64,000 nucleotides of DNA from Nocardia asteroides (GTDB lineage: Bacteria > Actinomycetota > Actinomycetes > Mycobacteriales > Mycobacteriaceae): positions 868,001-932,000 of the forward strand of contig CP082844.1 in the NCBI GenBank assembly GCA_019930625.1. The letters run 5' to 3'. The translations under genes were made by a program, and so were the position numbers. Shown here in pieces: positions 9,010 to 16,964 of the stretch (position 1 is its first letter; every line of letters begins with the position of its first letter). The notes beneath the pieces were generated by a model. That model was not told the origin of the DNA, made no database searches, and saw only the letters and a list, made by a program, of their open reading frames with translations.

Positions 9010-10263
9010 TTGAGTACGACGCAGTCCCGACCGGACACTCCGACCTGTCCGGTCGTCCACGGCTCGCCGATGGCTTCCGAAGGTCCGAGGGTGCCGCTGT
9101 ACTCATCGGAATTCTCCTCGGATCCGCACCGTGCCTACGACGAAATGCGGAGACAGTACGGCTCTTTGGCTCCGGTCGAGCTGGCGCCGGGCGTGCCGGC
9201 CACGTTGGTGGTCGGGTATGACACCGCGCTGCGGATCCTCAACGATCCCGAGCACTTCCCCGCCGATCCACGCACCTGGCAGCAGAGCATCCCGGCCGAC
9301 TGCCCGGTCCGGCCGCTTATGGAGTGGCGTCCCAACGGGACTCGAAACGACGGAGCGGTCCTCCATCGCTACCGGCAGGCAATCACCACGAGTATCAACG
9401 AGGTGGATCTATACGGTCTCGATGCGACCGTGGAGGAGATCGCCATCCCGCTGGTCAACGCCTTTTGCCAGGCCGGTGCAGCCGATCTGATCAGTCAATA
9501 CGCGCTCCCGCTTGCATTCGCGATCATCGACTCCCTGCTCGGCTGCCCGCCGGAGATCGGACAGCGGGTCGCCGCAGGCATGGCCGCGATGCTCGAGGGG
9601 ATCGATGCCGAGAACGGCAACAAGATGATCGCCGAGGCGCTGCTGGAACTGGTAGCCCTCAAACGGACCCACCCTGGCAACGACATCACCTCGCGACTGC
9701 TGCGGCATCCGGCCGAACTCGATGACCTGGAGATGATCCACCAGCTGACGAGCTTTTACGGCGCCGGGATCGAACTGGAACAGAACCTGATCGGCAATAC
9801 CCTGCTGCTGATCCTCTCCGACCAGCGCTTCGGCGGAAGTGTCGTCGGCGGGACCCTGTCCACTCGCGACGCACTGGACAAGGTCTTGTTCGACAACCCG
9901 CCGCTGGCAAATCTCCTCACCACCTATCCCCGTCAGCCGATCCTCATCGACGACGTCTGGCTGCCCGCGCATCAGCCGGTCCTCATCAGCATGGCCGGCT
10001 GCAACAACGACCCCGCGATCCGGACCGAGAATCACACAGGCAATCGCTCGCATCTGGCGTGGGGCATCGGACCACACGCCTGCCCCGCGCAGTCGCTCGC
10101 CTACCTGATCGCTCAGGGCGCGATCGATCAGCTTCTCGATGCGCTGCCCGAGATTCAGCTGGCAATACCGGTCGACGCACCGACCTGGCGGCCTGGTCCC
10201 TTCCATCGGGCATTGACGGCTCTGCCGGTCACTTTTCCCCCCACTGCTCCGTTGAACGAGTAG
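9010..10263 (+). CDS. Conservon-type cytochrome P450 (CYP157-like) lacking ExxR
   Basis: This is a 417-aa P450 homologue. The heme-binding region reads HLAWGIGPHACPAQSLAY, giving Cys358 as the thiolate ligand. The N-terminus PTCPVVHGSP and the end TWRPGPFHRALTALPV match P450s found at the end of actinobacterial conservons (cvn operons). The I-helix A-G-x-E-T-T is replaced by YGAGIELEQN (250-259). The K-helix ExxR is absent: the region reads LDKVLFDNPP. CYP157 enzymes are known to break the ExxR rule. No cvnA-D partners (kinase, roadblock, DUF742, GTPase) lie nearby. I chose the TTG at 9010, which has GGAG 8 bp upstream; an in-frame ATG at 8968 is the alternative. Confidence 0.8.
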   Translation: MSTTQSRPDTPTCPVVHGSPMASEGPRVPLYSSEFSSDPHRAYDEMRRQYGSLAPVELAPGVPATLVVGYDTALRILNDPEHFPADPRTWQQSIPADCPVRPLMEWRPNGTRNDGAVLHRYRQAITTSINEVDLYGLDATVEEIAIPLVNAFCQAGAADLISQYALPLAFAIIDSLLGCPPEIGQRVAAGMAAMLEGIDAENGNKMIAEALLELVALKRTHPGNDITSRLLRHPAELDDLEMIHQLTSFYGAGIELEQNLIGNTLLLILSDQRFGGSVVGGTLSTRDALDKVLFDNPPLANLLTTYPRQPILIDDVWLPAHQPVLISMAGCNNDPAIRTENHTGNRSHLAWGIGPHACPAQSLAYLIAQGAIDQLLDALPEIQLAIPVDAPTWRPGPFHRALTALPVTFPPTAPLNE

Positions 10264-10265
10264 TG

Positions 10266-10394
10266 ATGATCTCGCAATCTCCCACACGCGCGACTGTAGA
10301 ACACCATCTCCAGCCCGGCGGTCAGAGTCGCGTAGGTGTGTGCCGTGAACTGAGCCATCCGGTCGACGATGTGACCCACGGTCTCGGATGAGTC
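10266..10394 (-). pseudogene. DUF4254 gene remnant
   Basis: Read on the minus strand this segment gives SSETVGHIVDRMAQFTAH followed by TYATLTAG. It aligns with the central HTETVG-AVIDRLAQFTAN-AYAAL segment of the intact gene at 1012-1443. Homology fades at both ends, and no start codon or N-terminal half is present. It begins at the 3' end of the P450 gene. It looks like the relic of a third DUF4254 copy. The rest of 10395-10694 holds nothing I can assign. Confidence 0.6.
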
Positions 10395-10694
10395 GTCGAC
10401 GACCCACTGACATCGCCTACTACCTGTGCTTCCACCCCGCCACCGTGACCCGCGAGCAGATCGTGCCCGTCGCCGGAGCGGATGGGCAATCAGGAATCAC
10501 AGTCGCCGAAATCCGCGGTCTCCTGGCGATGGCGCCCCACCAGCCCGCACCCTCACCCACGCACTCGCCACCGCGCAATGGCGACGACACCACCAACCCG
10601 CGTCCGACAGATCCGAAACCAATGACCGGCTCGCAGTCTCGCTGACTATTATGGGAACTTCCGCTGACGCTGCACAATTGAAGGAAACCGCACG

Positions 10695-11972
10695 ATGAGC
10701 GCAATCCGGAGCACCCTCGACATGCCGACTACGGCAATGGATCGGACGCTACGCGGTTTGGACTCTCCGGAAAATCAGCTGAATATCGGCGCAGTTCTAC
10801 ATTTCGACGGACAACCGCCCCACCTCGGTGACATCCAGGACTACGTCGCTTCCCGGCTGGCTGCTCTGCCAGCATTGGCTGTATGGATGCCCCAGGGAGC
10901 CCGGCATTGGACGGTGACCGACGAGGTGGACCTGACCAGCCATGTTGTCGAGCATGTTGTGCCCGCCCAGGGAAATCTGGAGCAGGTCGTTGTCGAGCTG
11001 GCGAAAACTACGCTGCCGGAAAGCGCCCCACACTGGCGGATGTGGTTGCTGCGCGGTTACGCACCGGATCGATACGCCCTGTTGTATCTGGTGCACCACT
11101 GCGTGCAAGACGGCGCGGGAATGCTTCGAACACTGGAGTCGCTGTTCGCACCTGGTGTCCCCGAGAGTGAATCGTCGGCGGCATATCACGGTTTCGCCCA
11201 ATACCCCCGCGCGTCTGCCCGCACGCGAGTGCATTGCGCCTCGAACGATCTTCGGAGCCTTCGGAGCCTGGGTGCCTGGGACCTGCCCGGGTGTCGGCCC
11301 ACAGATGAGATCGGATTCGCGTGGGGCCGCGTGCCCGCCAGCACCCTCACCTCCGTCGCCCGCGCTTTCGGCTGCACCCGCAATGACGTGTACATCGCGG
11401 CGCTCGCCCACGCGCTCACCCGCTGGCAGAGCGAGATCCGCGGGAGTGCCGACTTGCCCGACATACCGTTACTGGTGGCGGCCAATGTCCGCCGCCCGGA
11501 CGAGGTCGCCCTGGCGGGCAACAGAACGGCCATACCCTACCTCAGACTGCCGGGAGCGCCGCTCCCCTTCGACCAACGGCTGACCAGCACCATCCGCGCC
11601 ACCGTGCCATTGAAGTCAGCAACTATCCGGGCAGCGTTGCGCAGCAACTTCGACAGCGCGCCCGCATGGCTCATGCGCACCACATTTTCCGCTATCTCGA
11701 CGCCACGACGCGCTCCGTCCGCAGTGTCGAATGTCGTTTTGCGTCATCCCCTCGCGCTGCACGGCGATCCCGTCACCGCGATCGATCCGATCACAACCAC
11801 CCTCGGAGGCATTCCGCTGAGCGTGCTTCTCCTCGTCAATGGAGACAGCGCCAGCGCATGCTTCAGAACGAACGCCGGATTCTCCGGCCTCGACCAAATA
11901 CACCGCAATTGGGAACAGACCCTGCTCTCATGGCAGAGCAACGCGGCCACTCCGAGTCGATCCATGTCCTGA
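10695..11972 (+). CDS. WS/DGAT-like acyltransferase (wax ester synthase/DGAT family)
   Basis: This 425-aa protein of the condensation-domain-like superfamily carries the catalytic motif HHCVQDG (HHxxxDG) at about residues 135-141. The N-terminus has the family pattern MDRTLRGLDSPENQLNIGAVLHFDG. The C-terminal half contains NVRRPDEVALAGNRTA followed by YLRLPG, resembling the G-N-x-x-x motif region of WS/DGATs. Family members esterify acyl-CoA to diacylglycerol or long alcohols for storage lipid. The start ATG has GAAGGA 9 bp upstream. The protein is somewhat short for the family (usually about 450-480 aa). Substrate cannot be inferred. Confidence 0.75.
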   Translation: MSAIRSTLDMPTTAMDRTLRGLDSPENQLNIGAVLHFDGQPPHLGDIQDYVASRLAALPALAVWMPQGARHWTVTDEVDLTSHVVEHVVPAQGNLEQVVVELAKTTLPESAPHWRMWLLRGYAPDRYALLYLVHHCVQDGAGMLRTLESLFAPGVPESESSAAYHGFAQYPRASARTRVHCASNDLRSLRSLGAWDLPGCRPTDEIGFAWGRVPASTLTSVARAFGCTRNDVYIAALAHALTRWQSEIRGSADLPDIPLLVAANVRRPDEVALAGNRTAIPYLRLPGAPLPFDQRLTSTIRATVPLKSATIRAALRSNFDSAPAWLMRTTFSAISTPRRAPSAVSNVVLRHPLALHGDPVTAIDPITTTLGGIPLSVLLLVNGDSASACFRTNAGFSGLDQIHRNWEQTLLSWQSNAATPSRSMS

Positions 11973-12121
11973 GCCCATACATCGACACACCCACGCGACG
12001 TCCGCTGATGGCACACCACTGCGCCATCGACCGAGTAACCCTCTCGATGGTGTGCCACTGGCGGCCCCATCACCCGGGGTTTCGCACTCGAGGATTCGAC
12101 AGCATCTAGTGATGCGTGTCC

Positions 12122-12868
12122 TCACGGTTGCAAGTAGAGGCGCTCGCACGGTAAACGCGGCAGCCCGGTGGTATCGCCCGGGGCAACGATGAGGTCGGCA
12201 GCGGCGCGCACAGCGCGCCATTCCTGAATGAACCGCATGGCTGCGGTGTGGCAGGCGGCGAAGTCCAGACTCATGCCGTCGAGCAGAACGCGCAGGTGGA
12301 CATCGGGCTCCTCCGGACGCGGAGTGGTCACGCCCTCTCCTGCGGCTCGGCAGCCGAAGACGCGTGCCGCGCACTGTGCGGAATCTTCGGTCGCACTCTC
12401 CCGGCGGCCACCGCGTCCACCATGGCGTTTGAACCCATCCCAATGCCGCACGTGGTGAAGAAGTTGATCCTCGGTGATTCCGCCGGGTTGCCGTTCCTCT
12501 CGACGGCAGCACACGAAATCCGCGGTGAGCAGGCTGACCATCTCGCCGTATGAGTAATGCATCTCCCGGGCGTCCGAAGCAGGCCGATAACCCTCTCGGC
12601 CAGCCGTTTCGAGCATCTCTTCCACATATCGGTCGATCGCCCAAATATGCAGGTCCATCAGATAGGCAAGCCGTTGGCCCATCGGACGTCCAGGCTTGCG
12701 GCTCTCGTAATGCCGGACCCATACGCCGAGCAGCCCTACGGCCGACATCATCAGCGCGTCCGTCGGCTCGGTGCGGGCGTTGAAGATGTCGAAGAATGCA
12801 CGGGTGCCGGGCAGGCACAGCGGAGGCAAACGGTTTCCGCACGGTTGCATACGCGGGTCGGCTGTCAC
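12122..12868 (-). CDS. DUF4254-like protein, second gene of the paralogous cassette
   Basis: This 248-aa protein has no family I recognise with certainty. Its N-terminal half aligns by eye with DUF4254: MMSAVGLLGVWVRHYESR against LLRSAHELTTLHERR, then LMDLHIWAIDRYV against LIRDIDRWI, then MHYSYGEMVSLLTADF against the HTETVG-AVIDRLAQF region. The C-terminal 110 residues have no counterpart in the intact DUF4254 gene. Its GTG start overlaps the TGA of the upstream gene by 4 bases (GTGA at 12868-12865), the same arrangement as at 1012-1015. It is convergent with the acyltransferase. Confidence 0.6.
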   Translation of the reverse strand: MTADPRMQPCGNRLPPLCLPGTRAFFDIFNARTEPTDALMMSAVGLLGVWVRHYESRKPGRPMGQRLAYLMDLHIWAIDRYVEEMLETAGREGYRPASDAREMHYSYGEMVSLLTADFVCCRREERQPGGITEDQLLHHVRHWDGFKRHGGRGGRRESATEDSAQCAARVFGCRAAGEGVTTPRPEEPDVHLRVLLDGMSLDFAACHTAAMRFIQEWRAVRAAADLIVAPGDTTGLPRLPCERLYLQP

Positions 12869-13377
12869 TGAATTCCCCTCGCGGGCGCGGAGAGTCCGGC
12901 GTTACCGAGCGCGGACAGGTCGATCGCTCGCGGCGGAAGACGCCGGCTGATCGCAGTGACAACCACCATTGCCGAGGGCCGGAACCCGTCCCGAGGCGGC
13001 TCGACCCAATGCCGCACCGCCGGAGGACGGTCGGCCGGAGACGGCAATGCGATCACCCTGCCGTGACCGTAAACCGCGATACCCGCCCGATACAGCTGGG
13101 CGGACATCGTGGTCGAGTCCGGTAGATCAGGACGGACCAGGAAGACCCAGCTTCGCGACCTCGGGTACGACACGATCGGCCCGGTAGCGCTTCCTCGCCG
13201 CCGAAGTTCCTCGCGGACCTCGTAACCGAGATACGCCGCCATCCCCAATCCCCAAACGCCGCCAGCCGGGACCGTGATGCGTCCGGTGTGCGGGTCCACG
13301 CCCGCGGCAAGCCCGCCGATACGTCGGTAGAACACGCATCTGGTGGTGGGAGTGTCTCGAAAAGAACCTTCCTGCAT
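12865..13377 (-). CDS. Conserved hypothetical, paralogue of the 557-1015 protein
   Basis: This 170-aa protein aligns over most of its length with the one at 557-1015. Shared landmarks are DTPTTRCVFYRR, AAGVDPHTGRI, VRPDLPD, IALPSPAD and FRPSA. It has a longer C-terminal tail (about 20 residues) and an N-terminal MQEGSFR extension. No function is known to me. It is the first gene of a two-gene unit with the DUF4254-like gene. It is divergent from the XRE regulator that starts 249 bp away, so that regulator may control it. Confidence 0.7.
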   Translation of the reverse strand: MQEGSFRDTPTTRCVFYRRIGGLAAGVDPHTGRITVPAGGVWGLGMAAYLGYEVREELRRRGSATGPIVSYPRSRSWVFLVRPDLPDSTTMSAQLYRAGIAVYGHGRVIALPSPADRPPAVRHWVEPPRDGFRPSAMVVVTAISRRLPPRAIDLSALGNAGLSAPARGIQ

Positions 13378-13625
13378 GGTGATCCCCCTGCCATCGAGTC
13401 AGTCGGAAGTGCGCCCTATCGCGGAATGCTGGCCGCTTCGAAAGCAACAAAGCCCTGTTCGGCGGCCCGGCGCACGCACAGCACACCAGCCGGACACCGC
13501 CCACTCCGCCCTGATTCGCGTCTTCCCGACAACTTCTCCGAAAGTCCTGGAGAGCATCGAATTCTGGGGTATCAATGGATGCAATTCAGTCCGTGTGCTG
13601 GATTCATTCACCTGGGGGAAAGCCG

Positions 13626-14552
13626 ATGACCGACATCGAGTCGCCGACGCTGCTGCGCCGCCAGCTCGGTCGATTTCTGCGCGAGGCGCGCGAGGGCTGC
13701 GGATTGACGATCGCCGTCGCCGCGAAGGAAGTTCAACTCAGCTTCAACGGGTTACAACGGCTGGAAACCGGACGGGCGGTGAAGCCCCGCCGCCAGGACG
13801 TGCGCGAGCTGTGCATGCTGTACGAGGTGCAGGCCGAGCAGACCGAGCAAGCGGTGGGGCTCGCGTCGCGTGCGGCGACAGCGCGAGATGAGGACGGTGT
13901 CACTCCGCTCGGCGGACTGTTCTCGGATGCGTTCAACATGTATGTCGGTATGGAGCGGTCCGCTCAGCGGCTGACGTCCTACGCGGTGCAGGTGCCTGGA
14001 TTGCTGCAAACCGCCGACTACGCCCGCGCGCTGATCGGCGCTTTCCTGCACGACGGCCCCAACGAAGAGATCGAGCAACGAGTACGTCTTCGCCTCAACC
14101 GGCAGGTGGCCGTCACCCGCAAGACCCGCCCGGTGGACCTCCAGGTCCTTCTCGACGAATCAGCGCTCTACCGAGTCGTTGGTAGCCCGAAGGTGATGTC
14201 CACGCAACACCGGTACCTGGCCGATGTCAGCACACGGCCGAACGTCACTCTTCGCATCCACCCGTACTCGGCCGGTCACGCGCCCGAACTTGCCTTTATC
14301 CTCGACGACTCGACCTCCGCGCCGTTCGAGACCGTCCTCCGAACTACCGAATCGCCCTGGGAGCGCAGTTCCCAACATTGTTCATGCCTACGACAGCCCT
14401 CCGGATCCTCTCATCGCCCCATGACTTCGTGCAGATCTTTCAGACCGCGTCGCGCATTGGGTGATATATCCGATTCAGCAATGAATGATGCGGTCTCCAG
14501 AACCGGAAACTCCCCCAAATTGTCCAGATCACTGAGTCTGTATGCTATGTAA
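13626..14552 (+). CDS. XRE-family regulator (Scr1/DUF5753 type) with a disrupted C-terminus
   Basis: This 308-aa protein has an N-terminal XRE helix-turn-helix at residues about 8-65 (LRRQLGRFLREAREGCGLT..., then LQRLETGR). The middle matches the Scr1/DUF5753 ligand-like domain, with YAVQVPGLLQTADYARAL, R-L-x-R-Q, and STRPNVTLRIHPYSAGHAPELAF. After about residue 240 the expected V-Y-x-E ending is lost. The frame instead reads serine/arginine-rich sequence antisense to the HEAT gene at 14411-14818. The reading frame therefore looks truncated or frameshifted near 14340-14400. The start ATG at 13626 has GGGGGAA 7 bp upstream. It probably regulated the divergent cassette at 13377. Confidence 0.75.
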   Translation: MTDIESPTLLRRQLGRFLREAREGCGLTIAVAAKEVQLSFNGLQRLETGRAVKPRRQDVRELCMLYEVQAEQTEQAVGLASRAATARDEDGVTPLGGLFSDAFNMYVGMERSAQRLTSYAVQVPGLLQTADYARALIGAFLHDGPNEEIEQRVRLRLNRQVAVTRKTRPVDLQVLLDESALYRVVGSPKVMSTQHRYLADVSTRPNVTLRIHPYSAGHAPELAFILDDSTSAPFETVLRTTESPWERSSQHCSCLRQPSGSSHRPMTSCRSFRPRRALGDISDSAMNDAVSRTGNSPKLSRSLSLYAM

Positions 14553-14818
14553 TCGACATCACCGTCGTCTCGCCGACCCAGTTCTTCTAGAACCGACAGC
14601 AGGCCCTCCTGTCCGCCATAGCGCACCAGAGCCTCGGCGGCTTCAATTTGCATCGTGACCACGTCATCGTCCAGCATCTCCACAAGGCGGCTGCGCGCCT
14701 GAGCATCGAACATCAGGGCGCTCAACTCGGAGATGGCGCGAAGTCTCACCAGTCCCTCGTCGCTTCGGGAATGCTCCAGAGCTGCCCGCAGACCGACTTG
14801 CTCATCTGCCGTGTTCAC
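14411..14818 (-). CDS. HEAT-repeat protein, candidate immunity protein of toxin module A
   Basis: This 135-aa all-helical protein has two to three HEAT-like repeats, for example VRLRAISELSALM-x-DAQARSRLVEML and VTMQIEAAEALVRYGGQEGLLSVLEELGRR. Its GTG start (14818-14816) shares one base with the toxin TAG (14820-14818). This coupling and its position directly after the toxin C-terminus are typical of immunity genes in polymorphic toxin loci. The function is inferred from context. A near-identical but broken copy is at 18274-19008, and a diverged paralogue (19641-20054) sits behind toxin B. Confidence 0.75.
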   Translation of the reverse strand: MNTADEQVGLRAALEHSRSDEGLVRLRAISELSALMFDAQARSRLVEMLDDDVVTMQIEAAEALVRYGGQEGLLSVLEELGRRDDGDVDYIAYRLSDLDNLGEFPVLETASFIAESDISPNARRGLKDLHEVMGR

Positions 14819-16131
14819 TATGGGATCTCCTCAGGTAGAGCGGGCCTGACACTGTCATTGATGGTACGCGCGAAAATCCGACCTGTGGCGGGGTCGATAT
14901 TTTTCTGAATTTCTACAACGTGCGGTGTCGGAAGATATTGCCCTGTCGTTTTGTCCATGTGCGGTTTTCCGACAACATCTACTCGACTGGTCGCCACCCC
15001 ATCAGCATCGAAATACGAGTAATGCGTGATGTTTCCCTGAGCATCCCGTTTGACCAGGTATCCGTTCGGGGGACCGCCCTGAGTTGGCAAGTTTCTCCCG
15101 GTCCATGTCTGGGCATTGTCCAACTCTTCCTTGAGAGATCTTTTCGGTGGCTTAGGGGAGTCGCCGACTTTCTTGCGCAGTCGATCACGTAGATCGGTGA
15201 CGACTTTCCTGGCCTTGACAGCGGCATCCTTCGTCTCCTGTCGGATGCCTGCGATCTGAAGCGCCTTGCGCGCTCGCCAAGCGATGATGCCGTCTTTGAT
15301 CTTCCCGGCCCATCTTCGCACCGTGTCCAGGGCCTTGGCGGCGGTGACCGCCCCTGCGCCGAAGCTGATCAGCGAAAGGCCGACCGTGATCGCGGCGTCG
15401 ATGGCGAGATCCTGCGCTAGGGACTTCAGGAAGCCCTTGATCTCGTCGCGGAGTTCCGTCAGCGCGTCCTTATACGCGATGCAGGACTGGCTGATCTGCG
15501 TGCAGGCGGTCAGCAGTTGATCAATCGAGTTCGCGAGAGATTTGAGATCGTCTCGGATGTAGCCCGCATCGTCGGCAGTGACGCTGTCGAACAAACTCGC
15601 CGCGATCGTGATCTTGTCGCGGGCATTCGTGTTCTGGTAGATCGTGCCGAGACGGTCCCACGCGTCGGCCGCCTTGGCGAGTTTCCCGGTATCGCCGTCG
15701 GGCACAGGTATGCCGATGTGGCTGATGATATTGATGCCTTTGTCCACGATGCCCTGGCCAGGTCCGCCCGCGGAGGCGGGGACCGAAAAGGGTCCGAAAA
15801 CCGGCATGCCCGGGTCTGTGGGCCGGTCTGGTTGCGGCGTGCCCTTCACGGTGGCGTCGGCTCGAGCATGAGTGAAGCCGATGTCGTTGAGGGCGCTGCC
15901 ATATGCGTACAGGGTGGAGTGGACATCCTGGAAGAAACCCACGGCCTCGTAGGCCGAGGTGTTGTACGAACGCGCCCACTCCTGGCCGTTCTCGTCCACG
16001 CCCGCCATCGATCCACATGCGGACAGCTCCGCGAAGATGTACAGAAAACTGTCGCGAAGCGCTGACGCGGCGTCGAAGCAGTTGGTGGCCGCTTGATAGT
16101 AGGCCCTCGGATCGACAGCCAGAGCCGTCAT
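14818..16131 (-). CDS. WXG100-associated polymorphic toxin A
   Basis: This 437-aa protein has three parts. The N-terminal 90-100 residues are helical and WXG-like (YYQAATNCFDAASALRDS, ENGQEWARSYNTSAYEAV). The middle is long and helical, with a hydrophobic AAITVGLSLISFGAGAVTAAKAL segment (about 245-268) and a basic coiled region. The C-terminal tip of about 90 residues is PPNGYLVKRDAQGNITHYSYFDADG...H...LPTPHVVEI...RPALPEEIP. That tip resembles nuclease-type polymorphic toxin domains; I think of Bacterial toxin 24 but cannot confirm it. The histidines in GKPH and TPHVVE are candidate catalytic residues. The ATG overlaps the WXG100 stop (ATGA). There is no signal peptide, which fits type VII secretion. 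Confidence 0.75.
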   Translation of the reverse strand: MTALAVDPRAYYQAATNCFDAASALRDSFLYIFAELSACGSMAGVDENGQEWARSYNTSAYEAVGFFQDVHSTLYAYGSALNDIGFTHARADATVKGTPQPDRPTDPGMPVFGPFSVPASAGGPGQGIVDKGINIISHIGIPVPDGDTGKLAKAADAWDRLGTIYQNTNARDKITIAASLFDSVTADDAGYIRDDLKSLANSIDQLLTACTQISQSCIAYKDALTELRDEIKGFLKSLAQDLAIDAAITVGLSLISFGAGAVTAAKALDTVRRWAGKIKDGIIAWRARKALQIAGIRQETKDAAVKARKVVTDLRDRLRKKVGDSPKPPKRSLKEELDNAQTWTGRNLPTQGGPPNGYLVKRDAQGNITHYSYFDADGVATSRVDVVGKPHMDKTTGQYLPTPHVVEIQKNIDPATGRIFARTINDSVRPALPEEIP

Positions 16132-16427
16132 ACGCCGAGAATCCGCAGGCCCTCGGCTACAGCGCCGGTGTAGCCCTCATGGGCGAGCTTCACGGCCTCT
16201 TCCAACGCGGTGAGCCCTTCTCGAATATCCGTAGCACCCGCTAGCCATTCGTCGTGCGCCTCGCGGTAGGCCCCCATCACGGCCCCGGCCGACGCGGCGT
16301 CGACCTCCTTGGCTTTCTGATCGATTGCCGCCAACTGATCGGACAGCAGCCCGGCGAAGCCGCGGATGCGGGCAGCCAAGTTGTCGAGTTTGGTGAGATC
16401 CACCGAGAAGGCCTGTGCGTCGGACAT
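16128..16427 (-). CDS. WXG100-like protein, toxin module A
   Basis: This 99-aa helical-hairpin protein begins MSDAQAFSVDLTKLDNLAARIRG and has DEW at the hairpin turn in place of W-x-G (AYREAHDEWLAG). The size and pattern suit an ESX/type VII partner or chaperone-like protein. I chose the ATG at 16427, with GGTGGGG upstream; a start four codons earlier is possible. Its TGA overlaps the toxin ATG. Its nearest relative is 21364-21666 in module B. Confidence 0.7.
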   Translation of the reverse strand: MSDAQAFSVDLTKLDNLAARIRGFAGLLSDQLAAIDQKAKEVDAASAGAVMGAYREAHDEWLAGATDIREGLTALEEAVKLAHEGYTGAVAEGLRILGV

Positions 16428-16442
16428 GCGGTGCCCCACCTT

Positions 16443-16757
16443 TCAGGGAAGGTCCAACGAGCTGACGCCGGTGGCGAAAGCCTGGTCGGTCTCACGAACG
16501 GTGTCGGCAGTGACACCGAGCTTCTCCGCCAGCTCGAACAGCGCATCCCACACCTGCACCGCCCCCTGGTGGAACTCCTCCCACCCGACCGTGAAAGCGC
16601 CGGAATTGTTCCCCGTCCAACTCTCCAACATGTCTCGCACGTCGGTCTCCAGCGCGGAGTACCCGTCCCGGCATTGAGTGGCAACATCGAATGCCAAGCG
16701 TCCCAATGCTTTGACCTCAGCGGTGTCGATCGACAGTGATGGCTGTTCCCCCGCCAC
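16443..16757 (-). CDS. WXG100-family protein (WTG motif), toxin module A
   Basis: This 104-aa protein has SWTGNNSGAFTVGW in its centre, the W-x-G turn of the WXG100 fold. It is flanked by two amphipathic helices (ALETDVRDMLE and AVQVWDALFELAEKL). I chose the GTG start at 16757 because similarity to the module B copy begins there and an AGAGG...GGGGGAC purine stretch lies just upstream. It is the first gene of the module A operon and lies 15 bp before the second WXG100-like gene. It probably forms a heterodimer with that protein for type VII export (inference). Confidence 0.7.
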   Translation of the reverse strand: MAGEQPSLSIDTAEVKALGRLAFDVATQCRDGYSALETDVRDMLESWTGNNSGAFTVGWEEFHQGAVQVWDALFELAEKLGVTADTVRETDQAFATGVSSLDLP

Positions 16758-16964
16758 GCCTCTGTCCCCCTCTACCAGCGGATGATTCAGACGAATGTAC
16801 CCCAGTCGCACATCCGCCGTCACTCATCGGATCTGGCTTCCGTCCGCACGAGGCGATTGTCGCGCGCCTCTGCAATGTGCCGTCGCCGCAACGTGCGAAA
16901 CCGACGCAGGCCTTGCTGTGGCAGTGTCCGCCGTCATGCCCCCCAACTCCGCTGTGGCCCTCGG

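Larger units (their letters stand above)
14411..16757 (-). repeat. Duplicated toxin module, copy A
   Basis: The four-gene unit (WXG100 - WXG100-like - toxin - HEAT immunity) is repeated in the same orientation at 19641-21998. The two toxins are both 437 aa, the first-gene products both 104 aa, and the junction overlaps (ATGA, TAGTG) are identical. Similarity is high through the toxin body, falls in the toxin tip, and is lowest in the immunity gene. Confidence 0.85.

Noticed and set aside
10388..10645. 85-codon plus-strand frame between the DUF4254 relic and the acyltransferase
   Set aside because: It begins with a possible MSRRRPTDIAYYL but becomes proline/threonine-rich without a family pattern or ribosome-binding site.
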